The notes: a model not told the origin generated them from the sequence alone. A DNA stretch of 64,000 nucleotides from an uncultured Bacteroides sp. (GCF_963675905.1 NZ_OY780936.1:3419946-3483945); one strand, 5' to 3'; counted from the first letter of the stretch, positions 50,918 to 61,373 are shown. Made by a program: numbers and translations.

Positions 50918-52918
50918 TTAATGATTCAATAAAGACATCACTTCAGCGAACATCTGTTCGTTTGAGTAACCTTGGATATCGATTGATTTAGAACGGCAGA
51001 AAGCAACGCAAGTTCCGCAACCCTGACAAAGTCCCGGGTTAACCTTGGCAACTGTTTTTATTACTTTTCCATCTCTACCTTTGATCTCTTCGCGCTCAAT
51101 TGCATTGTAAGGACAAGCAGTCTGGCACATAAAGCAACCCACGCAAGTACTAAATTGTGGAGGTGCACAACGGTTAACCACTGCAATAAGCGGTTCACGT
51201 ACCAGTTCATTGTTTGAGAAGAGTCCGGCAACTTTTACCGCTGCACCCGATGCCATACCTACAGTTTCAGGAATATCCTTTGGTGCCTGACAAGCTCCGG
51301 CAAGGAAAATACCCGCAGTATTTGTTTCAACAGGCTTCAACTTTGGGTGAGCTTCTGCAAAGAAATGATAAGGATCATAAGAGATGTGCATTTTTTGTGC
51401 CAGCTGTTCTGCTCCACAATTAGATACACCGGCAGTAGCAAGCACTACCATGTCTGCTTCAATCTCCACTTGTTGTCCGCTAAGCAAAGTGTCTACACCT
51501 TTAACGATTAGTTTACCATTCTTTTCATATACTCTGGCAACACGACCACGAACATAGTTTACATGATCTTCTTCAATGGCACGGCGTACAAACTCTTCAT
51601 AGTTCTTACCACCGGCACGGATGTCCATATAGAATACAGTCGATTCACCATCGTGAACCTTATGCTGATAAAGCATTGCATGTTTAGCTGTGTACATACA
51701 GCAAATCTTTGAGCAATAAGGAATGCCTTTGGCTTCGTCACGTGAACCGGCACAAGCTATGAAGACAATCTTCTTAGGAATTGTACCATCTGATGGACGG
51801 CGGATTTCTCCTAAAGTTGGTCCAGAAGCAGATGCTAGACGCTCAAACTGCAAACCTGTGAGCACGTCTTTGTATTGACCGTAGCCGTATTCAGGGAAGA
51901 AATCTGCTCCTTTTACATTGAACCCTGTAGTTACAACAATTGCTCCTACTTGTTCGGTGATAATCTCATCCTCCTTATCCCATTCAATTGCTCCGGTAGG
52001 ACAAGTTGCTTCACAAATTTTACATTTACCGCGTTTGTAATAGTTACAGTGTTCACGGTCAATTACAGGTTTATTAGGCACAGCTTGTGGAAACGGAACA
52101 TAAATAGCAGTACGGTTACCTAGTCCGGCATTAAATTCACTTGGGATTCTTTTTTGCGGGCACTTTTGAAAACAAGCTCCACAACCGGTACATTTTTTAT
52201 GGTCTACACTTTTTGCTTTTAATCTGATTTTAGCAGTAAAATTACCAATAAATCCTTCAAGACTTTCAAGTTCAGCATAAGTATATAGGGTGATGTTTGG
52301 ATGCTGCGCAACCTCCACCATTCTTGGAGTAAGAATACATTGTGAGCAGTCCAGGGTAGGGAATGTTTCAGATAGCTGAGACATGTGTCCACCTATAGAA
52401 GGATCTTTTTCGATTAAGATTACCTGATGACCAGTATTGGCAATGTCTAAACTAGCTTGTATACCAGCAATACCACCACCAATAACCAAAGCCTTCTTAG
52501 TGATAGGTACTTTGATGGAATCTAATGGTTTATTGCGCTTTACCTTTTCCACCAGCATTTTTACAAGGTCAAATGCTTTCTCTGTTGTAGCTTCACCTTT
52601 TTCGTGCACCCATGAACAGTGCTCGCGAAGGTTGGCCATTTCACATAAAAAAGGATTCAGGCCAGCTTCTGCACATGCTTTCCTAAAGGTTGGCTCGTGC
52701 ATACGAGGAGAGCAGGAACCTACAACTACACCATCTAAGTGATGCTCTTTGATAGCATCCTTTATAAGCGTTTGTCCCGGATCGGAACACATATATTTAT
52801 AGTCAATGGCATATTCTACGCCCTCCACTTTACGGATATCTTGTGCTACTTTCTCGCAATCGACGGTAGCACTGATATTTTCACCGCAGTGGCAGATAAA
52901 AACTCCTATCTTTGACAT
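50918..52918 (-). CDS. hdrA: Heterodisulfide reductase subunit A-like flavoprotein
   Basis: 666 aa, the likely electron-bifurcating flavin subunit. N-terminal GVFICHCGENI and a CSDPGQ region bind Fe-S. The FAD Rossmann motif is VIGGGIAGIQASLDIANTG (about 149-167), with the HdrA block SQCILTPRMVE. Ferredoxin motifs are CTGCGACFQKCPQKRIPSE, CKICEATCPTG, CVGCFMCQTACPYNA and CQGCGTCVAFCRS. It sits between hdrB and the mvhD-like gene. Family is certain; bifurcation and the electron acceptor are inference. Confidence 0.93.
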   Translation of the reverse strand: MSKIGVFICHCGENISATVDCEKVAQDIRKVEGVEYAIDYKYMCSDPGQTLIKDAIKEHHLDGVVVGSCSPRMHEPTFRKACAEAGLNPFLCEMANLREHCSWVHEKGEATTEKAFDLVKMLVEKVKRNKPLDSIKVPITKKALVIGGGIAGIQASLDIANTGHQVILIEKDPSIGGHMSQLSETFPTLDCSQCILTPRMVEVAQHPNITLYTYAELESLEGFIGNFTAKIRLKAKSVDHKKCTGCGACFQKCPQKRIPSEFNAGLGNRTAIYVPFPQAVPNKPVIDREHCNYYKRGKCKICEATCPTGAIEWDKEDEIITEQVGAIVVTTGFNVKGADFFPEYGYGQYKDVLTGLQFERLASASGPTLGEIRRPSDGTIPKKIVFIACAGSRDEAKGIPYCSKICCMYTAKHAMLYQHKVHDGESTVFYMDIRAGGKNYEEFVRRAIEEDHVNYVRGRVARVYEKNGKLIVKGVDTLLSGQQVEIEADMVVLATAGVSNCGAEQLAQKMHISYDPYHFFAEAHPKLKPVETNTAGIFLAGACQAPKDIPETVGMASGAAVKVAGLFSNNELVREPLIAVVNRCAPPQFSTCVGCFMCQTACPYNAIEREEIKGRDGKVIKTVAKVNPGLCQGCGTCVAFCRSKSIDIQGYSNEQMFAEVMSLLNH

Positions 52919-52922
52919 ACTA

Positions 52923-53762
52923 TTACAATTTTACATTTACAAAATGACGTTCCAATCCTAATTCTTTCGGGTTGAGGCCTAAAGCAAGACCAATAGCCTG
53001 AGTGATAAAGATTACAGGAACATCAGAAGGGTTACTTAAAGTTTCGTTGATAGCTCCGCGACGCATATCCAGGTTAGACTGGCACATAGGGCAAGCTACA
53101 ATAATAGCCTTTGCATCGCGTTCAGTTGCATCTTTCAGAATATTTCCGGATAGTTTTGCAACAAGATCAGTGCGTGAAACCGATAATCCAGCGCCACAAC
53201 ATTCTGTTTTGAAAGCCCAGTTAATAGGAGTTCCACCTATTAGTTTAACCATCGTATCCATGCTTTGCGGATCTTCAACGCGGTCAAATTGTAATATTTT
53301 ATGTGGACGTATCAATAAACATCCATAATAACAAGCTACTTTGTGCGCAAATGGTTTGGTTACTTTTTCCTGGATTTTGTCCATTGCGTAAGTTTCCAAC
53401 ATTTGCAGTACATTGATAATCTTAAGATCTCCACTATATGGCATCTTTATAATATCAGTAACTCGTTCTCTTTTATTATTATCTTTCAGTTCATGCTGAG
53501 TAACCATTAATCGGTTATAACAAGCAGCACAAGGCACAACGACTTCTTTTAATCCCTGAGCTTCAGCAAGAGCTAATATTCTGGCAGGAAGTGAAAGTGA
53601 GAGTTCTTCATTCATTGAATGGGCAGCTGTGGCACCGCAACAGTTCCAGTCTTTAATTTCAACCAATTCAAGATCTAAAGCTTTGACAATCGCTACTACC
53701 GATTCATTGTATTCACGGGATGATCCTTTGAGTGAACAACCCGGATAAAAACCTATTTTCAT
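52923..53762 (-). CDS. hdrB: Heterodisulfide reductase subunit B-like protein
   Basis: 279 aa with the two CCG domains that hold the noncubane 4Fe-4S active-site clusters. The first has PGCSLKG, then WNCCGATAAHS and VVPCAACYNRL; the second has ACYYGCLL, TECCGAGLS and VACPMCQSNLD. All expected Cys are present, so disulfide or heterodisulfide reduction is plausible. ATGA overlap with the hdrC stop. The physiological disulfide in a Bacteroidales cell is unknown. Confidence 0.93.
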   Translation of the reverse strand: MKIGFYPGCSLKGSSREYNESVVAIVKALDLELVEIKDWNCCGATAAHSMNEELSLSLPARILALAEAQGLKEVVVPCAACYNRLMVTQHELKDNNKRERVTDIIKMPYSGDLKIINVLQMLETYAMDKIQEKVTKPFAHKVACYYGCLLIRPHKILQFDRVEDPQSMDTMVKLIGGTPINWAFKTECCGAGLSVSRTDLVAKLSGNILKDATERDAKAIIVACPMCQSNLDMRRGAINETLSNPSDVPVIFITQAIGLALGLNPKELGLERHFVNVKL

Positions 53763-54322
53763 TTATTTTTAGTCTTAGGGTTATCAATCGTCTTAGAAAA
53801 AATTTCTCTAATGCCTTTCTTATCTTTTATCATTTCTGGCATTAGATTTAATTTCCCGTTCAAATACATCTTAGGAGCTAGTTTTACGTCTTGAGTCAGG
53901 CGGAATGTGCGAGCCTTAAATGCTGCAATTAAACCAACTTCATAAAGCCGACCGGTGTACTTAATGGAATCAAGGAATGACTTGTGAAAAGAAACAATCG
54001 GATTTGCATCGCGATTAACTTTTTTCTTGTTGAGCGATTGCTCACGAAGATAATCCATAATTTTAGGAATGTCGATCTCCATCGGACATCGACCTAAACA
54101 GTTTTCGCAGTTCAGACAAAGCCAAATCGTATTGGAACGAAGTATTCTGTCATAGTTTTCCTCTGTTCCTGTCTGTAACAGTCGCATCAAATAACTTGGC
54201 GGAAAGTTCATTTCTGAAGCAAGAACACACCCGGCTGTACACTTACCACATTGATAACAGCGCGAAACTTCTACGCCTGTATGTGTGTGTATTTCCCCGG
54301 AAATCTTGTTTTTGTTTTCCAT
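53759..54322 (-). CDS. hdrC: Heterodisulfide reductase subunit C-like protein
   Basis: 187 aa, first gene of the seven-gene unit. Two 4Fe-4S motifs: CYQCGKCTAGCVLA (about 21-34) and CLNCENCLGRCPMEIDIPK (about 69-87). A basic tail follows. It passes electrons from HdrA to the HdrB active site. The absence of a membrane helix makes the complex soluble. A 13-bp hairpin separates it from asd upstream. Confidence 0.92.
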   Translation of the reverse strand: MENKNKISGEIHTHTGVEVSRCYQCGKCTAGCVLASEMNFPPSYLMRLLQTGTEENYDRILRSNTIWLCLNCENCLGRCPMEIDIPKIMDYLREQSLNKKKVNRDANPIVSFHKSFLDSIKYTGRLYEVGLIAAFKARTFRLTQDVKLAPKMYLNGKLNLMPEMIKDKKGIREIFSKTIDNPKTKNK

Positions 54323-54417
54323 GTTTACTTGAAAATATGATTAATTAATAGTAAGGCCGTTATTTATAACAAAGAAATTCATGGCGGTCTTTAGATGCAA
54401 ATGTATGCAGAAAAAAA

Positions 54418-54459
54418 AGAAATTTGTGTAGAAGGATTGACCTTTTTACACAAATTTCT
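54418..54459 (-). terminator. Terminator after asd
   Basis: Perfect 13-bp stem AGAAATTTGTGTA (54418-54430) and TACACAAATTTCT (54447-54459), 46 bp past the asd stop, with A/T runs on the correct sides for both directions. Confidence 0.8.
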
Positions 54460-54504
54460 GATGTTTTTAATATTAAATATGATACTTTTGTATCTGATTA
54501 TCAA

Positions 54505-55512
54505 TTAAATATTTTTTTCTTTAATTAAATATTCAGCAATTTGTACAGCATTTAATGCAGCTCCTTTTTTGATCTGGTCACTTACAGTCCAAAAGGTCAG
54601 ACCATTCTCATTTGTCAGGTCTTTGCGAATACGGCCCACATATACTGGATCTTTTCCTGCAATAAATAAAGGCATAGGATATTCTTTCTTTGCAGGGTTG
54701 TCTTGTAATACCAATCCTTCTCCATTTGCAAATGCTTCGCGTGCTTCTTCTATTGAAATAGGACGTTCTGTTTCAATCCAGGTACTTTCAGAGTGAGCTC
54801 TTAAAGATGGTACACGAACGCAAGTTGCACTTACCTCTATGTCAGAGTGCATAATCTTGCGAGTTTCATTATACATCTTCATTTCTTCCTTAGTATATCC
54901 ATTGTCTGTAAATACATCAACCTGAGGAATTAAGTTGAATGCCAACTGATATGCAAATTTATCAACTGTGACTTCTTCACCAGCTAATACCTGACGATAT
55001 TGTTCATATAGCTCGTCCATAGCAGCAGCACCGGCACCACTAGCAGCCTGATAAGTGGATACATGTACTTTTTTAATATGAGAGATATTCTCAATAGCTT
55101 TTAGGGCTACTACCATCTGAATTGTTGTACAGTTTGGATTTGCAATAATGCCACGTGGACGATCTTTTGCATCTTCCGGATTCACTTCAGGAACTACTAA
55201 AGGAACATCTTTTTCCATACGGAAAGCGCTGGAGTTATCAATCATCACAGCACCATATTTAGTTATAGTTTCTGCAAATTCCAATGAAGTGCCCCCACCG
55301 GCAGAAGTAAAGGCTATATCTACACCTTTAAAATCGTCGTTGTGTTGTAATAGTTTAACCTCGATCTGTTTATCGCGGAAAGTGTATTTACTTCCGGCGC
55401 TACGTTTGGAACCGAACAATACTAACTCATCCATAGGGAAATTTCTTTCATCGAGGACACGTAGGAACTCTTGACCTACTGCGCCGCTTACACCAACGAT
55501 AGCTACTTTCAT
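54505..55512 (-). CDS. asd: Aspartate-semialdehyde dehydrogenase
   Basis: 335-aa cytoplasmic enzyme reducing aspartyl phosphate, on the route to Lys, Met, Thr and diaminopimelate. NADP-binding start [34 protein letters not shown] and [20 protein letters not shown] follow. Catalytic Cys in [16 protein letters not shown] (about 129), [11 protein letters not shown], and the substrate-binding [10 protein letters not shown] with its His. Length normal. It supplies DAP for the MurE of this window. Confidence 0.96.
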   Translation of the reverse strand: MKVAIVGVSGAVGQEFLRVLDERNFPMDELVLFGSKRSAGSKYTFRDKQIEVKLLQHNDDFKGVDIAFTSAGGGTSLEFAETITKYGAVMIDNSSAFRMEKDVPLVVPEVNPEDAKDRPRGIIANPNCTTIQMVVALKAIENISHIKKVHVSTYQAASGAGAAAMDELYEQYRQVLAGEEVTVDKFAYQLAFNLIPQVDVFTDNGYTKEEMKMYNETRKIMHSDIEVSATCVRVPSLRAHSESTWIETERPISIEEAREAFANGEGLVLQDNPAKKEYPMPLFIAGKDPVYVGRIRKDLTNENGLTFWTVSDQIKKGAALNAVQIAEYLIKEKNI

Positions 55513-55581
55513 CTTTTCTTTTCTTTAGTTGTAATTAATACCTTTTTTATCATACCTTTACAGCTGGTATGAATTCAGCTG

Positions 55582-55589
55582 CAAAAATA
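55582..55589 (-). promoter_or_regulatory. Candidate asd promoter -7 box
   Basis: TATTTTTG on the minus strand fits TAnnTTTG, 69 bp before asd, in the divergent gap to the lamin-tail gene. Adjacent CAGCTG words at 55561 and 55577 form a small inverted repeat. Confidence 0.4.
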
Positions 55590-55618
55590 TAACATTTTGC
55601 AATATTAGATGAGATAAA

Positions 55619-56857
55619 ATGAAAAGAATTGCATTTATTATTTGTTTTTTATACTCTTTTTGTTGCTTTACATTCGCAAACAAGAACTTTTTTAATGAAA
55701 TTTTAAATAAAAGCTCTGTTTGTGAGGAGAATACTATAAAGTTTGGCTCTATTATTATCAATGAGATAATGGCTAATCCAAAGGGAATAAACGTACTACC
55801 CGAATCTGAATATATTGAGCTGTACAACCGAACAGATAATGTGATTTCTCTTAAAAAATGCACTCTTAATTATGGGGGTAAGAAATATCTTTTGCCGGAT
55901 ATAACGGTTGATACCAAAAACTATATAGTTCTTTGTAATCAAAAATACAAGGATTTATGGACTGCAAACGGAATTTTAGTTACCGGAGTATCTTCATTCC
56001 CTGCTTTGTTAAATACGGGTAAACTTCTTTGGCTGGAGGATGAGTACGGTAATCTTATTTCCTGGGTAGAGTATACAGACTCCTGGTATAAAGATAATAA
56101 AAAGAAGGATGGGGGATATTCTTTGGAATGTATTGACCCCGATAACCTTTCTAATGATGCACTAAACTGGTGTGCAACAACTGATTCAAAAGGCGGAACT
56201 CCGGGGAAAGCTAATTCTTTAAAAAAGAGTTTGCCTGATAAAGCAAAGATTGATGTTCTTTCTTCTTTTATACAATCTTCAGATACATTGGCGATAAATT
56301 TTAGTAAACCGATGAACGTTATCTCTCTTGGTCGGTTAGATAATTATACTAGTTTAAACTCTGCCATTTCTTTTAATAATGCTATTCCTGATTATCCTTG
56401 CGGTAGGAATGTGAAACTGATTCTAAACAGTTCATTAAAAGTTGGTGAAAAAGTAGAAATTAAGTTGCATGATTTGATTGATGTTTCAGGAAATACTCTT
56501 ATGGCTCCTATTGCATTGGAGGTTTCTATTCCCGAACAGGTTGAAACTGATGCTGAGTTTTGGTTAGAAAAAAAATCTTTTTCACCAGAAAGTAGTGAAA
56601 GCAATAAATTACAGATTCGCTATTTACTTTCTGAAGAGAGAGCTATTGCTAATATTAAAATATTTGAGGCCTCAGGTCGTGAGGTCTGTTCTTTAGGCAA
56701 AAATATAGAACTCTCAGCTGAAGGAATGATTGAATGGGATGGGAAACAAGAAGATAAAAGTACTTGCCGGGTAGGCTTATATTTAGCGTACGTTGAGATG
56801 CACAGTTTAGCTGGCGCTATGAGAAAGTATAAACTTCCTTTCGCTGTGATAAGATAA
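55619..56857 (+). CDS. Secreted lamin-tail-domain protein
   Basis: 412 aa with a signal peptide (MKRIAFIICFLYSFCCFTFA). A lamin-tail domain lies at about 42-200: IINEIMANPKGIN, YIELYNRTDNVISLKKCTL, and the conserved end GGTPGKANS. It is an Ig-like fold used in secreted Bacteroidetes proteins. A middle Big-like strand region follows. The C-terminal roughly 80 residues (ANIKIFEASGREVCSLG ... EWDGKQEDKSTCRVGLYLAY) resemble FlgD-Ig-like modules. Function unknown, probably envelope or extracellular structural. Divergent from asd. Confidence 0.82.
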   Translation: MKRIAFIICFLYSFCCFTFANKNFFNEILNKSSVCEENTIKFGSIIINEIMANPKGINVLPESEYIELYNRTDNVISLKKCTLNYGGKKYLLPDITVDTKNYIVLCNQKYKDLWTANGILVTGVSSFPALLNTGKLLWLEDEYGNLISWVEYTDSWYKDNKKKDGGYSLECIDPDNLSNDALNWCATTDSKGGTPGKANSLKKSLPDKAKIDVLSSFIQSSDTLAINFSKPMNVISLGRLDNYTSLNSAISFNNAIPDYPCGRNVKLILNSSLKVGEKVEIKLHDLIDVSGNTLMAPIALEVSIPEQVETDAEFWLEKKSFSPESSESNKLQIRYLLSEERAIANIKIFEASGREVCSLGKNIELSAEGMIEWDGKQEDKSTCRVGLYLAYVEMHSLAGAMRKYKLPFAVIR

Positions 56858-56977
56858 AGGCATTGCTCTTATCATCAGAAATCGGCATGCGCGATTCTTT
56901 TTACTAACTCTTTTTTGTAATCTCCTCTTTTTTTTGTTTTTTTGTGCGAGGAATAAGAATTTAATAATATATATCTT

Positions 56978-59110
56978 ATGTATTTGTTTGACTTTAGCTT
57001 ACAATTACCCATAACAGACCCCACCTGGATCTTCTTTTTAGTACTGGCAATAATCCTTTTTGCCCCAATATTACTGGACCGGCTGCATATACCTCATATT
57101 ATCGGCATGATTCTGGCCGGAGTATTAATTGGAGGGCATGGTTTTAATATTCTGGAGCGTGATAGCAGTTTTGAATTGTTTGGGAAAGTTGGCCTATATT
57201 ATATAATGTTCCTTGCCGGTCTTGAAATGGATATGGCTGATTTTAAGAAAAATAAGAAAAAAGCATTTGTTTTTGGCTTAATAACTTTTACCATACCAAC
57301 TGTATTGGGAATATTTAGCAATATGACGATATTAAATTATGGTATAGTTACTTCCGTATTATTAGCCAGTATGTTTGCTTCGCATACTTTGGTTTCATAC
57401 CCAATTATCAGCCGTTATGGACTTAGCCGGCAAAAAAGTGTAAATATTACGGTTGGTGGTACTGCGATAACTGTAGTTCTTGCATTATTTGTTTTGGTAA
57501 TAATTGCAGGAATGTTTAAACGTGAAGTAGATCAACTTTTTTGGTTCTTACTTATTGCTAAAATAGCCTTGGCTTGTTTTGTGATTATTTTCTTCTTCCC
57601 TCGCATAGGTAGATTGTTCTTCCGCCGGTATCAGGATAATGTAATGCAGTTCGTTTTTGTTCTTGCCATGCTTTTTCTCGGTGCTGGTATTATGGAATTA
57701 GCCGGATTTGAAGGAATTTTAGGAGCATTTTTGGTGGGATTGGTATTCAATCGCCTGATTCCTCATGTTTCTCCGCTAATGAATCATGTGGAATTTGTTG
57801 GTAATGCCCTCTTTATACCTTATTTCCTTATTGGAGTGGGGATGATTATTGATGTGAAAAGCTTCTTCTTGGAAGGCAAAGCATTTGAGGTAGCTATTGT
57901 TATGACATTAGTTCCTTTAGTAAGTAAGTGGATTGCGGCTTTTATTACTCAGAAACTTTATAGAATGAACGCTAACGAGAGAAGAATCATATTCGGATTG
58001 AGTAGCGCAAAGGTGGCTGTTTCACTAGCTGCAGTTTTGATTGGGCATGATATTATTATGAATAATGGAGAACGCTTGCTAAATGATGATGTGTTGAATG
58101 GAACCGTAATGATGATTCTAATAACTACTATTGTAAGTTCTTTTGTAACCGAACGTGCATCAAGGAAAATAGCAATCAATAATGAGGCCCAGGAAAAAGT
58201 TGGAGAAACAAAAGGTGAAGAAAATATATTGATTCCAATATCTAATCCGGATAATATTGTAAATCTGGTGAACCTTGCTTTGATTATTAAAAATCCCAAA
58301 AGGAAAGATGGACTGGTTGCTTTAAATGTTGTAAATGACCATCATGGATCTACTGTAAAGCAGGTTCAAGGCGAGAAATATCTTGAGAAATCGGCAATGA
58401 TATCTGCAGCTGCAAATGTAGAGATGCATACTGTAAGCCGGTATGATTTGAATATTGCTGCGGGTATAATCCATACAATTAAAGAATATAATGTTTCTGA
58501 TGTGGTGATTGGTCTTCACCGCAAGATAAACTTAGTGGATTCTTTCTGGGGCGGGACTGCAGAGAGCTTGCTGAAAGGTACTCATCGCCAGATTATGATC
58601 GCTAAATGTTTAATGCCTGTTAATACCCTTCGCCGGATTATAGTAGCTGTTCCTCAAAAGGCTGAATATGAAGCGGGATTTACAAAATGGGTGAATCAGT
58701 TGTGTCGCATGGGAGAGCAGTTGGGGTGCAGAGTGCATTTCTTTGCACATCCCGAGACATTAGATCGCCTAAAAGTTCTAATCAGTAAGAAGTTTAAAGG
58801 TTTGAGAAGTGAGTTTTCAGAATTAGTTGATTGGGATGAATTACTGTTGTTGACCGGACAGGTTAACTTCGACCATCTACTAGTTATTATAAGTGCCCGT
58901 AAGGGTTCAATATCTTATGATACTTCATTTGAAAGGTTACCATCTCAACTCTCTAAATATTTTTCGAATAATAGTTTGCTGGTTATTTATCCTGACCAGT
59001 ATGGAGAACCTCAGGATAATGTTACATTCTCTGATCCTCGTGGGCATAATGAGTCTTTGAATTATGACAAAATGGGACAGTGGTTTTATAAATGGTTTAA
59101 GAAGAATTGA
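56978..59110 (+). CDS. Kef-type cation:proton antiporter with C-terminal regulatory domains
   Basis: 710 aa. The N-terminal roughly 390 residues contain a CPA2 Na+/H+ or K+/H+ exchanger with about 12 helices: DRLHIPHIIGMILAGVLIGG, FLAGLEMDMADFKKNKKK, MFASHTLVSYPIISRYG, and the FEGILGAFLVGLVFNRLIP region. Residues from about 415 form soluble USP-like parts (ILIPISNPDNIVNLVNLAL; GLHRKINLVDSFWGGTAESLL). Probably pH or cation homeostasis; ion not deducible. tcdA overlaps its stop (TGATG). Confidence 0.9.
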   Translation: MYLFDFSLQLPITDPTWIFFLVLAIILFAPILLDRLHIPHIIGMILAGVLIGGHGFNILERDSSFELFGKVGLYYIMFLAGLEMDMADFKKNKKKAFVFGLITFTIPTVLGIFSNMTILNYGIVTSVLLASMFASHTLVSYPIISRYGLSRQKSVNITVGGTAITVVLALFVLVIIAGMFKREVDQLFWFLLIAKIALACFVIIFFFPRIGRLFFRRYQDNVMQFVFVLAMLFLGAGIMELAGFEGILGAFLVGLVFNRLIPHVSPLMNHVEFVGNALFIPYFLIGVGMIIDVKSFFLEGKAFEVAIVMTLVPLVSKWIAAFITQKLYRMNANERRIIFGLSSAKVAVSLAAVLIGHDIIMNNGERLLNDDVLNGTVMMILITTIVSSFVTERASRKIAINNEAQEKVGETKGEENILIPISNPDNIVNLVNLALIIKNPKRKDGLVALNVVNDHHGSTVKQVQGEKYLEKSAMISAAANVEMHTVSRYDLNIAAGIIHTIKEYNVSDVVIGLHRKINLVDSFWGGTAESLLKGTHRQIMIAKCLMPVNTLRRIIVAVPQKAEYEAGFTKWVNQLCRMGEQLGCRVHFFAHPETLDRLKVLISKKFKGLRSEFSELVDWDELLLLTGQVNFDHLLVIISARKGSISYDTSFERLPSQLSKYFSNNSLLVIYPDQYGEPQDNVTFSDPRGHNESLNYDKMGQWFYKWFKKN

Positions 59111-59820
59111 TGGAAGAAAGAGAACAGCGAACACAGCTCTTGCTGGGCGAGGATAAAATGAATCGTTTGCGCAATGCCCATGTATTGGTTGTTGGATTAG
59201 GTGGTGTTGGTGCTTATGCTGCAGAAATGATTTGTCGTGCGGGTGTGGGACAAATGACTATTGTTGATGCTGATGTTATTCAACCATCGAATATTAATCG
59301 CCAACTTCCAGCTTTAAATTCCACTATAGGTAAACTGAAAGCGGATGTAGTGGCTGCCAGATTGAAAGATATCAATCCCGACTTAAAACTTACGGTGTAT
59401 CCTATATATCTTAAGGATGAAAATATTCCTGAATTATTAGATTCTGCAAAGTTTGACTTTGTGGTGGATGCCATTGATACGATTAGTCCAAAGTGTTTTT
59501 TGATATTTAATTCCATGAAGCGCGGACTAAAAATTGTTTCCAGTATGGGAGCAGGAGCGAAAAGCGATATTACTAAAGTTTGTTTTGCCGATCTTTGGGA
59601 TACTTACCATTGTGGATTAAGTAAGGCTGTTAGGAAACGGTTACAAAAAATGGGTATGAAACGGAAGCTACCTGTTGTTTTCAGTACAGAACAAGCCGAT
59701 TCAAATGCAATTCTCTTAACTGATACCGAGCAGAATAAAAAGTCTACAACTGGAACTGTAAGTTATATGCCAGCCGTTTTTGGATGTTATCTGGCTGAAT
59801 ACGTAATAAAACGAATTTAA
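59110..59820 (+). CDS. tcdA: tRNA threonylcarbamoyladenosine dehydratase
   Basis: 236-aa E1-like enzyme that cyclises t6A37 of tRNA in an ATP-dependent step. From ATG 59110 (MEEREQRTQLLLGEDKM); a TTG three bases earlier is unlikely to be used. ATP-binding VLVVGLGGVGAYAAEMICRA (about 24-43), DADVIQPSNINRQLPA, and the family pattern VDAIDTISPK. C-terminal VSYMPAVFGCYLAEYVI. The start codon overlaps the antiporter stop, so the two are coupled although functionally unrelated. Confidence 0.93.
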   Translation: MEEREQRTQLLLGEDKMNRLRNAHVLVVGLGGVGAYAAEMICRAGVGQMTIVDADVIQPSNINRQLPALNSTIGKLKADVVAARLKDINPDLKLTVYPIYLKDENIPELLDSAKFDFVVDAIDTISPKCFLIFNSMKRGLKIVSSMGAGAKSDITKVCFADLWDTYHCGLSKAVRKRLQKMGMKRKLPVVFSTEQADSNAILLTDTEQNKKSTTGTVSYMPAVFGCYLAEYVIKRI

Positions 59821-59823
59821 ACA

Positions 59824-60474
59824 ATGATAAAATTAGAGGGAATTACAAAAAGTTTTGGCGATTTGCAGGTCTTAAAAGGAATTGACCTTGAGATATCCAA
59901 AGGTGAGGTAGTAAGTATTGTTGGACCAAGTGGAGCCGGAAAAACAACTCTACTTCAGATTATGGGAACATTGGACAAACCGGATGCGGGGACGATCAAT
60001 ATGAATGGTCAGGAGATAAACCGGATGAAAGATAGAGATCTTGCTGTTTTCCGTAATAAGCATATAGGATTTGTTTTTCAGTTTCATCAGCTGTTACCTG
60101 AGTTTACAGCTCTTGAAAATGTGATGATTCCTGCATTTATAGCCGGAACTTCTACTAAAGAAGCAACAAAAAGGGCGAAAGAAATATTAAACTTCATGGG
60201 ACTGACCGAACGTTCCTCTCATAAGCCAAACGAACTTTCAGGAGGAGAGAAGCAACGAGTGGCTGTTGCCCGTGCCTTGGTTAATAATCCTTCTGTGATT
60301 CTAGCCGATGAACCTTCCGGAAGTCTGGATACACATAATAAGGATGAATTGCATCAACTGTTCTTTGATCTTCGCGATAAGTTTGAGCAGACATTTGTAA
60401 TTGTTACTCATGACGAAGGACTTGCTAAGATTACTGATAGAACTATTCATATGATAGACGGACAGATTATTTAG
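59824..60474 (+). CDS. lolD: ABC transporter ATP-binding protein, LolD type
   Basis: 216 aa. Walker [13 protein letters not shown] (about 35-46), Q-loop [18 protein letters not shown], signature [15 protein letters not shown], Walker [13 protein letters not shown], and H-loop IVTHDEG. The [11 protein letters not shown] stretch and length are typical of LolD/MacB-class ATPases that work with FtsX-like permeases in lipoprotein release. No permease gene is adjacent. It starts 3 bp after tcdA and overlaps the convergent neighbour by 4 bp. Confidence 0.87.
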   Translation: MIKLEGITKSFGDLQVLKGIDLEISKGEVVSIVGPSGAGKTTLLQIMGTLDKPDAGTINMNGQEINRMKDRDLAVFRNKHIGFVFQFHQLLPEFTALENVMIPAFIAGTSTKEATKRAKEILNFMGLTERSSHKPNELSGGEKQRVAVARALVNNPSVILADEPSGSLDTHNKDELHQLFFDLRDKFEQTFVIVTHDEGLAKITDRTIHMIDGQII

Positions 60475-61373
60475 AAACAGATATAAGGGGCTAACCGCTC
60501 AAAGTCTTTTGAACTGAATTCTTCAAATAAAGATAAATCTCTAAGACTTTTTATAGCTCCTTTTTTCTTTCTATATTCTGTTATTACTTTTGCCTGATAA
60601 AAGTTGATATAAGGATGAGCAGTCAAGCGTTCAATGCTAAACTTGTTTATATTTAATCGATGGATTGGCTCTTTTTTAATAGTAAACCATTTGTTTAGTT
60701 CGGGCGCAATATGAGATATTTCTTGTAGCTGACCTACCTTGTAGAAACCACCTAAAAGCTGTCGGTAAGCAATAATTCGTTTGGCAGTTCCAATCCCGAT
60801 TCCTGGAACTTTTTTGAGTTCGGTTGTATCTGCTTCATCCAGACTAATAACTGTCCCTTCGGGATATTTATAAAATTTCAGTGTGTCGCGGTCTGCTTTG
60901 GCAGAGAATTGCTGAAGAGAATCTATTTTCTTTAAATATTTATCACCAATATAAATGTAAGGTGCAAGCAATTTGTACTGGTCGGGCGAAAGGCCATAAA
61001 CTTTGGCAAAAGATTCCGGAGTTCGAAACTTTCCACCTTTAGCTCTATAACGAAGAATGTTTCTTGCAATATAAGGTGGTAATCCTAAACGGGTGAATGT
61101 AATAGAATCCGCTGTATTCGGATCGAATGGGGCAAGAATTATTTCTTTTTTCTTATGAACGTAATAGTCATTGAAATCCCAGTCTTTCTCTCTTTGATGA
61201 ACGGATGTTATAAATCTATTATATGCTTCTTCATCCATTTCGCAGTTAATCTGTGCTGATGGATTAATATAAGGAACCGACCAGTAAATTAGTAATGCTA
61301 CAAAAATTAGAATGATAAGTGCGTAGAATCCAATACGTTCTGTCTTTGTAAAGTAGAAAAAGTCTTTCCACAT
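60471..61373 (-). CDS. Helix-hairpin-helix (ComEA-like) membrane-anchored protein
   Basis: 300 aa with one N-terminal helix ([20 protein letters not shown]), then an outer part with three helix-hairpin-helix repeats. They are [20 protein letters not shown] (about 83-102), [20 protein letters not shown] (about 177-196), and [19 protein letters not shown] (about 241-259). The repeats resemble ComEA DNA-binding modules but are multiplied. A role in DNA uptake or periplasmic DNA binding is possible; unproven in Bacteroidales. Confidence 0.87.
   Translation of the reverse strand: MWKDFFYFTKTERIGFYALIILIFVALLIYWSVPYINPSAQINCEMDEEAYNRFITSVHQREKDWDFNDYYVHKKKEIILAPFDPNTADSITFTRLGLPPYIARNILRYRAKGGKFRTPESFAKVYGLSPDQYKLLAPYIYIGDKYLKKIDSLQQFSAKADRDTLKFYKYPEGTVISLDEADTTELKKVPGIGIGTAKRIIAYRQLLGGFYKVGQLQEISHIAPELNKWFTIKKEPIHRLNINKFSIERLTAHPYINFYQAKVITEYRKKKGAIKSLRDLSLFEEFSSKDFERLAPYICF

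Noticed and set aside
47797-54322. Methanogen-type hydrogenase-heterodisulfide reductase complex
   Set aside because: No hydrogenase large or small subunit gene is present; an NAD(P)-binding subunit replaces it, so an Flx-type complex is the better reading.
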